From: Bradyrhizobium quebecense
GTDB lineage: Bacteria > Pseudomonadota > Alphaproteobacteria > Rhizobiales > Xanthobacteraceae
Reading direction: 5' to 3'
Length of the DNA: 64,000 nt
Assembly (NCBI RefSeq): GCF_013373795.3
Contig: NZ_CP088022.1
Coordinates: 7,006,001-7,070,000 of the forward strand
Made by a program: the position numbers and the translations under genes. Below, in pieces: positions 45,384 to 54,091 of this stretch; the stretch's first letter is position 1; each line of letters begins with the position of its first letter. The notes under the pieces were generated by a model. That model was not told the DNA's origin. It was given only the letters and a program-made list of their open reading frames with translations, and searched no databases.

Positions 45384-47150
45384 ATGATCCGGATCATTCT
45401 GTTCCTGCTGCTGATCGCGCTCGCTGCAGCGGGTGCGGCCTGGTTGGCCGATCAGCCCGGCGATCTCGTGCTGAACTGGGGCGGTCTGCGCTTCACGTCC
45501 AAGCAGCCGATGTATCTGCTCGGCCTCGTCATCGTCGTCGCGATGGTCGCCGGTGTGATCCTGCGCGGCCTATGGAAGATCCCCGGCCATGTCCGCCGCG
45601 GCAGGCGCGAGCGGCGCCACGCGCGGGGCCGTCACGCCATCACGCAAGGCCTGCTCGCGATCGGGCACGGCGATTCGTCGGCCGCGCGCGCGCATGCCGA
45701 AGTGGCGCGGCGCCACGCCGGCGGCGATCCGCTGGCGCTGTTGCTGCACGCGCAATCGGCGCAGCTCGACGGCGATCGCGACGGCGCGCAGCGCGCCTTC
45801 CGCGCCATGGCCGAGCGGGCGGACACGCGGCTGCTCGGTTTGCGCGGCCTGTTCATCGAGGCGCAGCGCGCCGACGATCCGGTTGCGGCCGTGATGATTG
45901 CCGAAGAAGCGCTGAAAATGTCGCCGTCCTCGTCTTGGGCCTCGCATGCGGTGCTCGGCTTCTGCTGCGCCAAGGGCGATTGGGCCGGTGCGCTGTCGAT
46001 CATCGACAATAACCAGGCCGCCGGGTTGATCGACAAGGCGACCTATCGGCGGCAACGCGGCGTGCTGCTCACGGCCCGTGCGCTGGAGTTCGAGACCGTC
46101 GATCGCGACCTGTCGCGCGCGAGCGCGATGGAGGCGCTCAAGCTGGCGCCGACGCTGATCCCGGCCGCGGTGCTTGCCGCCAAATTCGAGAGCGAGGCGC
46201 ATCAGGTGCGCCGTGCGATGCGGATCGTCGAGGCCGCGTGGCTGGCGCAGCCGCATCCCGATCTCGCCGACGCCTATTCGCATGTGCGGCTCGGTGATGC
46301 CGCGCGCCAGCGCCTGGTGCGGGTCGAGACGCTGGCAGCGAAAACGCCGGGCCATATCGAAGGCGCGCTGGCGATCGCGCGCGCCGCGATCGATGCGACC
46401 GAGTTCGCCAAAGCGCGTGCGGCGCTGGAGCCGTTCACGGCGGCGCCGACGCAGCGCGTCGCGCTGTTGATGGCGGAGATCGAGCGCACCGAGCATGGCG
46501 ACAGCGGCCGGGCGCGGGCCTGGACCTTGCGTGCGGTGCGCGCGCTGCACGATCCGGTGTGGACCGCGGACGGCTATGTCTCCGACCGCTGGCGTCCGGT
46601 CTCGCCGGTCACCGGCCGTCTCGATGCCTTCCAGTGGCAGACGCCGGTGGCGGCGCTGCCGTCCGACAAGGGCAATGCGATCGAGCCCTCGCCGTTCGAG
46701 GAGGCGATGCTGGCGCCGCGCCGGGTCGAGCCCCCCAAGGACGTGGCCAGCGAGCCGGCGGACGGCAAGCCGGCCGAGCCGGTCGAGGTAAAGCCGGTCG
46801 AGACGAAGTCCTTGGAGCCGGCCACACCGCCCGTGCAGGATAATGCCCCCCTGCCGGCAGCCATCGAGGCCGACCCGGCCCCAGTTCAGGCCGACCCGCC
46901 CGCATCGGAGCCGGCTCCGCCGCCGGCCGCCGAATCGGTTCCCCCGGCGCCCGCCCCCCTGTTCCGTTCCCGGACCGACCTGCCGAAGGCGGCGCCTGCG
47001 CCCATTCCGGCCGTCATCCCGATCGTCCGGGCCCCCGACGACCCCGGGGTCGACGAGGACGGTGCCGTGGACGAATTTGCGGAACAAATCGGCCCGCCCA
47101 AGGCCCAGATCGGCGGTTGGCGCGGATTTCTGTCACGTTTGGGAAGCTAA
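45384..47150 (+). CDS. hemY: HemY-like heme biosynthesis membrane protein
   Basis: This 588-residue protein has two N-terminal membrane helices (residues 4-22 and 42-62) followed by the HemY N-terminal domain and TPR-like helices to about residue 420. It ends in a Pro/Glu/Ala-rich disordered tail of about 130 residues, then DEFAEQIGPPKAQIGGWRGF. HemY of the E. coli hemCDXY type supports late heme biosynthesis and is not the protoporphyrinogen oxidase of the same name. It is the last gene of the hemD group. Confidence 0.9.
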   Translation: MIRIILFLLLIALAAAGAAWLADQPGDLVLNWGGLRFTSKQPMYLLGLVIVVAMVAGVILRGLWKIPGHVRRGRRERRHARGRHAITQGLLAIGHGDSSAARAHAEVARRHAGGDPLALLLHAQSAQLDGDRDGAQRAFRAMAERADTRLLGLRGLFIEAQRADDPVAAVMIAEEALKMSPSSSWASHAVLGFCCAKGDWAGALSIIDNNQAAGLIDKATYRRQRGVLLTARALEFETVDRDLSRASAMEALKLAPTLIPAAVLAAKFESEAHQVRRAMRIVEAAWLAQPHPDLADAYSHVRLGDAARQRLVRVETLAAKTPGHIEGALAIARAAIDATEFAKARAALEPFTAAPTQRVALLMAEIERTEHGDSGRARAWTLRAVRALHDPVWTADGYVSDRWRPVSPVTGRLDAFQWQTPVAALPSDKGNAIEPSPFEEAMLAPRRVEPPKDVASEPADGKPAEPVEVKPVETKSLEPATPPVQDNAPLPAAIEADPAPVQADPPASEPAPPPAAESVPPAPAPLFRSRTDLPKAAPAPIPAVIPIVRAPDDPGVDEDGAVDEFAEQIGPPKAQIGGWRGFLSRLGS

Positions 47151-47259
47151 TTGGCGGTTAGATAACCGGTGTCCGGTTCAATAGCTGCGTTTTCCTTGCC
47201 AATCGGGGTCATGCCCGATATCAGGTGGCGCGCGCTGTCAGGCCGTTGCCGAACGGTTC

Positions 47260-47335
47260 GCCGCAATAGCTCAGTTGGTAGAGCACGTCATTCGTAATGA
47301 CGGGGTCGGGGGTTCGAGTCCCTCTTGCGGCACCA
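47260..47335 (+). tRNA. tRNA-Thr (CGT)
   Basis: A complete cloverleaf with acceptor stem GCCGCAA/TTGCGGC and anticodon CGT at 47293-47295 in a TTCGTAA loop. The TpsiC arm contains GGTTCGAGTC, and CCA is encoded. It lies directly before the decayed cytochrome-like copy and the repeat-bearing glycosyltransferase. Confidence 0.97.
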
Positions 47336-47386
47336 CCCCTCAGGAACATCTCCCGCCTCGATGTGCAGCGGAGCTTTGTTCGCCGG

Positions 47387-47740
47387 GATTCTCGCACCGC
47401 ACAATCTGCTCATGATCGCAATCGCGGCCAGTTCCGCCTGCTGCGAGCCCGGTTGCCCGGATCCGATTGGCGACTGTGGTGGCCCCGGGGCGCGTCAGGA
47501 CGCCGCACAACCCCGGCGTGAGATGCGAAAACACGAAAAAAACACCGAACGCGCGGCTCGCGTCGAGATGAACGCGGTATTCAGATGGGTGACGATGTAC
47601 CTGGCGACGTAAACGCCCGAGCCGATCTGCAACACCCGGAACACATCCGCCGATAGCTCCAGCGCATGGCGAACCGCACCCATTGCGCAAGCCGACCAAA
47701 TGATTGGTGAGATGATGCGCGACATGGAGCAGAATAAACG
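47387..47740 (-). pseudogene. Decayed copy of the membrane cytochrome-like gene at 50570-51637
   Basis: Read on the minus strand, three frames yield pieces of the same protein as 50570-51637: FILLHVAHHLTNHLVGL, SADVFRVLQIGSGVYVARY with IVTHLNTAF, GVFFVFSHLTPGLCGV with TVANRIRATGLA, and AIAIMSRLCGARI. At least three frameshifts, two internal deletions (after HLVGL and before GVFF) and loss of the stop codon are visible. No intact frame remains. It lies in the same orientation as the intact copy. Confidence 0.85.
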
Positions 47741-47812
47741 CTGCGGAATCGGTGTTCGTTGATTGTGCATTTTCGCGCGGAAGTTTAATACCTGAACTAC
47801 GATTGCCGGGGA

Positions 47813-50446
47813 ATGACGTTGGTGCAGAAGGATCGTGATAGCGACTTTCAACTACAGCTTGCTTTCCTGAGGGAGTTCCAACGCGCCCACAATCGCCCGC
47901 TGCGCGTCCTGCATATCGGCAATATCGCGAACAACGCCTACAACAATGCTTTGATCCAGCGGCGCTTTGGAATCGAAGCGGATGTCATTTGCTATAACTA
48001 CTATCACGTCATGGGTTGCCCGGAATGGGAGGCCGCAAGCTTCGACGGCAACGTCGACAACATGTTCCCGGATTGGTGGGCCACCGAGTTGGGCGGTTGG
48101 CGGCGACCGGATTGGTTTGTGCAAGGCCCCGTTCTCGATTGCCTCTCGTACCTTCGTGCGAAAAACGCCGGTGACAGCGCAGCCGCAGCATTTTTCTGGA
48201 CGCTGCTGCAGGCAAGATATTGGGAGATGCTTGATGGCATAGCTGCCGCAGAGAGCCGGGTCCGTCCACCGATGCCGGAGCATCTGGCAGACACAATTTC
48301 AATTGCGCGCGAGTTTCAGGATTTCCAGGCAAGCAGGGCATCCAAAATCGCGCCGCCGCCCGATCAGCCGACCATCGTCCTGCCAGGGGCGACCATAGAG
48401 CCTGAGTCTGCACTCTCTCCGATTTCGCGGGCCTCATCAAAGTCGGCCTCGCCAGATCCGCAGCCGGAGCAAAGCCGATCTCTCGCCAACGAATATCCAA
48501 ATCCCGAAGTACCAAGCCGCCTCGTATCAACCTATCGCGCCTTGCTGGCGAAGCACGTGTTTGTTCATTTGCGGCGTGAGGCGGAAACCGGCGTCGCCGA
48601 CGGGGCGAGTCTGGCGGTCGCAATTTGGCGAAGTCAGCGACGCAGCCGCGGCTTGCCGCGTTTTGGCTTCGAGTTTCCTGCTGATGTTTTCACGATCCCA
48701 AATCCTGACATCGCGACGCCGGCTGCAGGCGAAGGCAATGAAGACCGGACGTTCCGCGACTTGCGGTCATCAACTCCCAAAGGGCCAAGCCGGCTCGTAT
48801 CAACCTATCGCTCCCTGCTAACGAAGTATGTGTTTGCTCACTTGCAGCGTGAGGCGGAAACCGGCGTTGTCGCCAGGCCAAATTTGGCGGTCGCGATCTG
48901 GCGAAGTCAGAGACGCAGCCGCGGCTTGCCGCGTTTTGGCTTCGAGTTTCCTGCTGATGTCTTCACGATCCCAAATCCTGACATCGCGACGCCGGCTGCA
49001 GGCGAAAGCGATGAAGATCGGACGTCTCGCGATTCGCGGTCACCAACTCCCGAAGGACCTGGCCGCCTTACGTCGATCTATCGCTCCCTGCTGACGAAAT
49101 ATGTGTTTGCTCATTTGCGGCGTGAGGCGGAAGCCGGCGTTGTCGCCAGGCCAAATTTGGCGGTCGCAATTTGGCGAAGTCAGAGACGCAGCCGCGGCTT
49201 GCCGCGCTTTGGCTTCGAGTTTCCTGCTGATGTCTTCACGATCCCAAATCCTGTCACCGCGACGCCGGTTGCAAGCGAAAGCGATGTGTTCACGATCCCA
49301 AATCTTGACACCGTGACGCCGACCACAAGCAACGGCGCGGCCGCTGACGTCGGTTCATCAGTCATTCCCGTGGTGACCCACCCGGACATCGTCGACCGCC
49401 CGGAGTTTCGCTATTTCGAAAAATACGGCAAGGGAGAGGATCGAAACGCTACGCAGCGTGCGGCACTTCTTGGTGACCTGCTGCGACAGTTCACGGATTA
49501 TCCGGCAGAAGCCCTGGTCTTGGTCGAAGCCTTCGCATCCACCATTGCCAATGAATTCGCTGACGTATTGGAGCACTATGACATCATTCAGGGTTATTCG
49601 ATCGACGGGTTCATTCCCTTCATCAACGGACTCAAGAATTACACATGTTACGAGCACGGCACGTTGCGGGAACTGCCTTTTGAGAAAACCTATAACGGCA
49701 TTCTTTGTTCGGCGTCGTACAAGAATGCGGCTTTCTCCTTCGTGACCAACTCGGACGTGCTGCCGTCTGTGGCACGGCTGAAATTGAAGAGGGAGCGGAC
49801 GGTTTATCTTCCGCATGCCTTCGATGATGAAAAGATTTCAAGGTTTCGAGCGGGCCTCAAGCTTCCGAAGCGAGACTTCAAGGTCACCACATTCTTTAGC
49901 CCGTCGCGCCATCACTGGCGCGCTGCACCTGTTTCGATGCAGAAGGGCAATGACCTTTTCTTGAGGGCGGCCGCGCAGGTTGCGCAGACGGACCGCGATT
50001 TTCGCATCATCCTGGTCGAGTGGGGTGTTGACGTTCACCGAAGCAAGGAACTGATTCAGGAGCTTCGAATCGAAGATATGGTTTCGTGGATACCGTCGTT
50101 GAACAAGGCGGAGCTTCGACAGCTGTACTGCTCGAGCGACGTCGTCGTCGATCAGTTCAGGATACCGGCGATCGGCGGCGTTACCTTTGAGGCAATGGCG
50201 CTCGGACGCCGAGTGATAACCAATCTAGATGAAACCCAATCAGCGGAGTTCTTCGGAGCGGCGCCGCCCTGCCTGGCCGCCGACAGTGTCGAGTCGTGCG
50301 CGGCCCGGATTCTCGAGGTTCTTGCTGATCCGCTGGACGGCAACGGCTGCGGCGATGCCGCGCGTCTGTGGTTTGAGAAGTGTCATTCCGCGCAGCGCGT
50401 CGTCGCGCTCCAACTGGCCGCCTATCGAACGATTTGCGCCGCCTAG
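47813..50446 (+). CDS. Glycosyltransferase-like protein with three internal tandem repeats
   Basis: The protein has 877 residues. Residues 29-75 (PLRVLHIGNIANNAYNNALI...) look like the start of a GT-B fold. Residues 234 to about 508 are three near-identical 91-residue units joined by a Thr/Pro-rich tail (TIPNPDIATP). The part after 520 is GT4-like, with FFSPSRHHWR, MQKGNDLFLRAA, VSWIPSLNKAELRQLY and GGVTFEAMALGRRVITN near 790. It is cytoplasmic by appearance, with no signal peptide. The repeats appear inserted within the N-terminal Rossmann domain. ATG 47813 is close to GGGG. Codon use is less GC-biased than in the neighbours. The sugar and acceptor are unknown. Confidence 0.75.
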   Translation: MTLVQKDRDSDFQLQLAFLREFQRAHNRPLRVLHIGNIANNAYNNALIQRRFGIEADVICYNYYHVMGCPEWEAASFDGNVDNMFPDWWATELGGWRRPDWFVQGPVLDCLSYLRAKNAGDSAAAAFFWTLLQARYWEMLDGIAAAESRVRPPMPEHLADTISIAREFQDFQASRASKIAPPPDQPTIVLPGATIEPESALSPISRASSKSASPDPQPEQSRSLANEYPNPEVPSRLVSTYRALLAKHVFVHLRREAETGVADGASLAVAIWRSQRRSRGLPRFGFEFPADVFTIPNPDIATPAAGEGNEDRTFRDLRSSTPKGPSRLVSTYRSLLTKYVFAHLQREAETGVVARPNLAVAIWRSQRRSRGLPRFGFEFPADVFTIPNPDIATPAAGESDEDRTSRDSRSPTPEGPGRLTSIYRSLLTKYVFAHLRREAEAGVVARPNLAVAIWRSQRRSRGLPRFGFEFPADVFTIPNPVTATPVASESDVFTIPNLDTVTPTTSNGAAADVGSSVIPVVTHPDIVDRPEFRYFEKYGKGEDRNATQRAALLGDLLRQFTDYPAEALVLVEAFASTIANEFADVLEHYDIIQGYSIDGFIPFINGLKNYTCYEHGTLRELPFEKTYNGILCSASYKNAAFSFVTNSDVLPSVARLKLKRERTVYLPHAFDDEKISRFRAGLKLPKRDFKVTTFFSPSRHHWRAAPVSMQKGNDLFLRAAAQVAQTDRDFRIILVEWGVDVHRSKELIQELRIEDMVSWIPSLNKAELRQLYCSSDVVVDQFRIPAIGGVTFEAMALGRRVITNLDETQSAEFFGAAPPCLAADSVESCAARILEVLADPLDGNGCGDAARLWFEKCHSAQRVVALQLAAYRTICAA
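48512..49336 (+). repeat. Three 273-bp in-frame tandem repeats
   Basis: Units start at 48512, 48785 and 49058 (273 bases apart). Each encodes PSRLVSTYRSLLTKYVFAHL-like helices, LAVAIWRSQRRSRGLPRFGF and EFPADVFTIPNP. They differ at few positions, most in the first third and tail, so the expansion is recent or homogenised. The last unit carries an additional small duplication of DVFTIPN near 49287. Confidence 0.9.
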
Positions 50447-50574
50447 AGCATTTGTTCGGTTCTGATTGAATCAGAACCGAAGCTCCAGATTTTGCTTTGA
50501 TGCGTTTTCTTCACGCGAACCGGTGGCCATCCCGCATCAAGTGCGGGACAGGCTTCGCTCGAAAACGCTCTAGA
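50446..50574. repeat. Intergenic repeat with 13-base perfect palindrome
   Basis: The core TTCGGTTCTGATT-G-AATCAGAACCGAA at 50455-50481 is a perfect hairpin. Outer ends AGAGCATTTG and CGCTCTAGA are loosely inverted. Between them lie TTTGATGCGTTTTCTTCACG and GCGAACCGGT, which I recall from numerous bradyrhizobial intergenic copies. The 3' part overlaps the stop of the cytochrome-like gene. Confidence 0.75.
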
Positions 50575-51637
50575 TCCGCGCGCCACACAGTCCGCTCATG
50601 ATCGCAATTGCGATCAGCGCGCCGGCTCCGAGCCCGGTTGCCCAGATCCGGTTGGCGACCGCCGTCGCCATGCCGTGTGCGATCAGAATGCCGCGCAATC
50701 CTGAAGCGAGATGCGCGAGGACGAAGAAGACGCCGAGTGCGTAGTGCGGCACCAGGCGGATACTCCAGGCGTCGTGGATCAGGCCGGTCGGTGCGCCCGA
50801 CGCCCAGTCCCAATTGGTGTCGATGTGGTGCACGGCCCGCGCCGAGACGAACGCGGAATTCAGATGGGTGACGATGAACGCCGCGAGGTAGACGCCGGAG
50901 CCGATCTGAAACACGCGGAATGCGTCGGCCGGCAGTGAGCTCCAGCGCCAGGCAAGCCGTACCCCGACGGCGACCTGGAACAGCATCAAAGCGACAAGCG
51001 CCGGCTCGACCACGGACGATCGATAGACCGTACGGCCCATCTTCATCACGGCGGCATGAACCTCGGGTCCGAGCAGGCCGAGCAGATGATTGGTGAGGTG
51101 AAACGCGACATAGAGAAGGATGACCGCCGCGGCGATGCCATGCGTGACACGCCATCTGGCAATGGACGGAACCATCGCGGCTGATGTTGCCGGCCGCTCT
51201 TGCTCGCCGGCGAGCAGCGCATAGAGACACGCGGCGAGCCAACCCGCGACCCAGACGAGCTCGTCGCTGACATGGATATGCAGCAATCCAAGACCTACGC
51301 CGGTCAACACGAACAGGGGCGGCGTACCGATGCTGAGATAGGCGAGCCGCCGGGCGCGCAGCTCGAACGACGAAGGCGCTGGCTTGGTCATCCAATAGGC
51401 GCAGGCCAGACCCAGCAAGGGCGCGGCCGTTGCAGCCAGCAGAAGGAGTGCCGCCAGCGCCAGCCGCCAAAACGATATCGGATCGTCAGCGGGCGAGACC
51501 GCGAGATGAAATCCATCGAGCAGGAACGGATAGGCGATCGCGCCGGCCGCCGGCGCCAGCCTGCGCAGCTTGTCCGCGACTGCTATCGCGAGGCGATCGT
51601 TGCCGCGCCGTATGCTGCTCTGTTCGATTGCACTCAC
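50570..51637 (-). CDS. Multi-helix membrane protein, cytochrome b (SdhC/FrdC)-like
   Basis: This 355-residue protein has about eight to nine predicted helices. His-bearing helices VAFHLTNHLLGLLG, FIVTHLNSAFVSAR and VPHYALGVFFVLAHLASGL resemble the heme-b-binding helices of succinate dehydrogenase/fumarate reductase cytochrome b. No flavoprotein or iron-sulfur gene is adjacent. GTG 51637 with GGAG upstream is chosen; the longer frame has no support. A decayed copy lies at 47387-47740. The redox role is inferred from histidines alone. Confidence 0.7.
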   Translation of the reverse strand: MSAIEQSSIRRGNDRLAIAVADKLRRLAPAAGAIAYPFLLDGFHLAVSPADDPISFWRLALAALLLLAATAAPLLGLACAYWMTKPAPSSFELRARRLAYLSIGTPPLFVLTGVGLGLLHIHVSDELVWVAGWLAACLYALLAGEQERPATSAAMVPSIARWRVTHGIAAAVILLYVAFHLTNHLLGLLGPEVHAAVMKMGRTVYRSSVVEPALVALMLFQVAVGVRLAWRWSSLPADAFRVFQIGSGVYLAAFIVTHLNSAFVSARAVHHIDTNWDWASGAPTGLIHDAWSIRLVPHYALGVFFVLAHLASGLRGILIAHGMATAVANRIWATGLGAGALIAIAIMSGLCGARI

Positions 51638-51884
51638 CGATATCTCCGGAAGCTCGAGTTGAGGACGGCAAAGACCCCGGCGGTCAGTCCGTGGAACAGC
51701 GCGCCAAAGCGAACAGTTGACCGTGCTCCCATAAGTACACGCAGCTGTGTGCTGCGGCCGCCGGCACGCTCGGGCAATGTCGCTGCGCCAGGATCGGTGC
51801 CGATATGCCTGAACTAATCCCGCCGCCGCCCGGCAGACAGAGCCATTTTTCATCTATCCGATTGGGCCATCAGAGGGCTGGCAC

Positions 51885-53288
51885 TTGGACGCCATGGAGA
51901 TCGAGAAGGGTTCGAGTACGTCGATCCAGCAGCAGCTCTATGATCGCATTCGCGCGGCCATCGTCGAGGGGCGGATCCAGTCGGGAGAACGCGTGCCGTC
52001 GACGCGCAGCCTTGCGGCGCAGCTCGGCATCGCGCGCGGCACCATCGACATCACATACGCGCGACTGACGAGCGAAGGATATCTCGTCGCACGCGGCCAG
52101 CGCGGCACCATCGTCGCGCCCGAGCTGCGCTCCGGCGCGATGCCGGCCGAGCCGCTCGCGCCACCGACATCGACAAGTGGTCCGGCACCGACCGAGATGC
52201 CGCCGCCGCTCCGGCTTGGCGTGCCCGCCCTCGATCTGTTTCCGCGCAAGGTCTGGGCCCGGCTCGCCGCGCGGGAAGCGCGCAAGCTGTCCGCGGCGCG
52301 GCTTTTCCACGCCTATCCGATGGGCGTGCCCGCGCTGCGCGAGGCGATCGCGGCCTATCTCGCTGTTGCCCGCGGCATTGTCTGCCGGCCGGATCAGGTC
52401 GTCGTCACGTCAGGCTATCAGGGCGCCCTGAGCCTGGTCGCGAGCCTGCTGCTCAAGCCCGATGATCAGGTCTGGCTGGAGGACCCCGGTTACGTCTTCG
52501 CACAGCAGGCGTTCGCGCGCCTTTCGATGCGCATCGTTCCGATTCCGGTCGATGATGAGGGGCTTCGCGTGGATGACGCGCGCGCGAGCCGTCCGGATGC
52601 ACGGCTCGCGGTGGTGACGCTGACCCACCAGTTTCCACTCGGCATGCCGTTGTCGCCCCGGCGTCGCGCGGCGCTGCTGGCCTGGGCCGCCGACTGCGAT
52701 GCATGGGTGCTGGAGGATGATTACGATTGCGAGTTCTACTATAGCGGCCGCAAGCCTGCGGCACTGAAGACCATCGATACAGCGGATCGCGTGTTTTATG
52801 CCGGCAGCTTCAGCAAGACGCTGTATCCGAGCCTGCGGCTCGGATATCTGGTGCTGCCGGCCGCGTTCGTCGCAACGGCGGAACGCACCTGCCAGATGCT
52901 TCATCGCGGAGCGGCGGCGTTCGAACAGTCGGTCGCGGCTTCCTTCTTGTCGGAGGGCTATTTCGCGCGGCACCTGCGGCGGATGCGGACGCACTATCGC
53001 GCGCGGCGCAAGGCGCTCGTCGATGAGCTGGAGCGACAGTTCGGCGCCGACGTGTGCATTTCGCTGCAGCCCGGCGGCCTGCATATCCTGGCGCGCTTTC
53101 CGAACCATGGGCCGGATGTCCGGCTGGCCGATCGGGCGCGGCAACATGGCCTCGCGCCGGTGGCGCTATCCGAACGGTCCCTCGCGCATCATGCGGGCGA
53201 AGGCTTGCTGATGAGCTTCACCAATATCGCGGAGCAGGACGTCGCCGAGGTGGTGGCGTTGTTGCGGCGGGCGATCACAGGGAGATGA
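51885..53288 (+). CDS. MocR/PdxR-like GntR regulator with aminotransferase domain
   Basis: The protein has 467 residues. An N-terminal GntR winged HTH (IQQQLYDRIRAAIVEGRIQS, RVPSTRSLAAQLGIARGTID) is joined by a Pro-rich linker to a fold-type-I aminotransferase domain. The PLP Lys is 311 in FSKTLYPSLRLGY, with LEDDYDCEF and SGYQGALSLV also conserved. Such proteins sense PLP or amino-acid-like ligands and control pyridoxine, taurine or GABA genes. TTG 51885 has GAGGG upstream; ATG 51894 is an alternative. The target is unknown; no pdx gene is adjacent. Confidence 0.9.
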   Translation: MDAMEIEKGSSTSIQQQLYDRIRAAIVEGRIQSGERVPSTRSLAAQLGIARGTIDITYARLTSEGYLVARGQRGTIVAPELRSGAMPAEPLAPPTSTSGPAPTEMPPPLRLGVPALDLFPRKVWARLAAREARKLSAARLFHAYPMGVPALREAIAAYLAVARGIVCRPDQVVVTSGYQGALSLVASLLLKPDDQVWLEDPGYVFAQQAFARLSMRIVPIPVDDEGLRVDDARASRPDARLAVVTLTHQFPLGMPLSPRRRAALLAWAADCDAWVLEDDYDCEFYYSGRKPAALKTIDTADRVFYAGSFSKTLYPSLRLGYLVLPAAFVATAERTCQMLHRGAAAFEQSVAASFLSEGYFARHLRRMRTHYRARRKALVDELERQFGADVCISLQPGGLHILARFPNHGPDVRLADRARQHGLAPVALSERSLAHHAGEGLLMSFTNIAEQDVAEVVALLRRAITGR

Positions 53289-53375
53289 ATGCGGCACGCG
53301 ATGGCTGCGTGAAGCAGCTCACACAGTCGTTGGTACGACTTGGCTAGTTTTCCGGCCACCAACGGGAGAACAACA

Positions 53376-53813
53376 ATGCGCAAACTCATCCTGATCACGG
53401 CGATGGTTTTGGCTTCCGCTTGCGCGCAGGCCGGCGAACGAAGCCTGTCGTTGGGCGCTGGACAGTCCTTGCCGGCAGCCGTGTCGAATTCGGTCACTAC
53501 GGCGGACAGGGCTCCTGCTGCGCCGGCAGCGCCCGCCGTCGAGCCGCCCCCGAAGCCGCCGGAAGCGCCGAAATATGTCGAACGCGCAGCACCCGTTGCG
53601 GCGGCAGCACCGGCTCCGCAGCCGCCCGCCCAGCCCACCGTGCAGCAGGCGCCAGTGCAACAGGCCAACGTCCAGCCGCAGGCGGCGCCCGACGCCAGGC
53701 TGGCCGGCGAGCAGCGGATGACTTCGCACAGGTCGAGCCATCGCCGCCACGCGCGGCGCTGGAGCGAGAGCCGCATCATCGGCGAGCTGCATCGCCACGG
53801 GATTTACTGGTAG
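53376..53813 (+). CDS. Pro/Ala/Gln-rich secreted small protein
   Basis: This 145-residue protein has a signal peptide (MRKLILITAMVLASACAQA), then a long low-complexity Pro/Ala/Gln/Val region. It ends in a basic segment SSHRRHARRWSESRIIGELH, then RHGIYW. No catalytic motif. Similar rhizobial proteins are annotated as hypothetical. Its ribosome site is GGGAGA. Confidence 0.7.
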   Translation: MRKLILITAMVLASACAQAGERSLSLGAGQSLPAAVSNSVTTADRAPAAPAAPAVEPPPKPPEAPKYVERAAPVAAAAPAPQPPAQPTVQQAPVQQANVQPQAAPDARLAGEQRMTSHRSSHRRHARRWSESRIIGELHRHGIYW

Positions 53814-54028
53814 CCACGAGTTCAGTTTCGTCATGCCTGGGCAAGCGCGCGAGGGCGCGCCTTCAAGCAAAATGGCCCGCCCGCCAGCTACTTTGCATGG
53901 GGTTGTTTTCGATATTTTGGTGGCAGCCGCAGCCAGCGGGCGCGATGGCGCCACTCTCGAAGGCGCATTGGCGTTCAAGGTCGCCCGGTCGTGTCGGACC
54001 AGCAGAAGGCGGTTGCGATCAGAAAGCG

Positions 54029-54061
54029 AAAGCGCCCCCGGATCGGATCCGGGGGCGCTTT
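54029..54061. terminator. Strong two-way terminator-like hairpin
   Basis: Perfect 16-base arms AAAGCGCCCCCGGATC / GATCCGGGGGCGCTTT around a single G. Short A and T runs at the ends suit termination in both directions. It sits 30 bases beyond the deacetylase stop. Confidence 0.75.
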
Positions 54062-54091
54062 GCGTTGGGCGTATTCAATGTGCGGGCTGCG

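Noticed and set aside
48512..49336. Possible CRISPR array
   Set aside because: The repeats are 273 bases, in frame and directly adjacent without spacers, so this is a coding tandem repeat.
47260..50446. Integrative element at tRNA-Thr
   Set aside because: No integrase, no duplicated tRNA end and no mobility gene are visible. Only a duplication pattern is supported.
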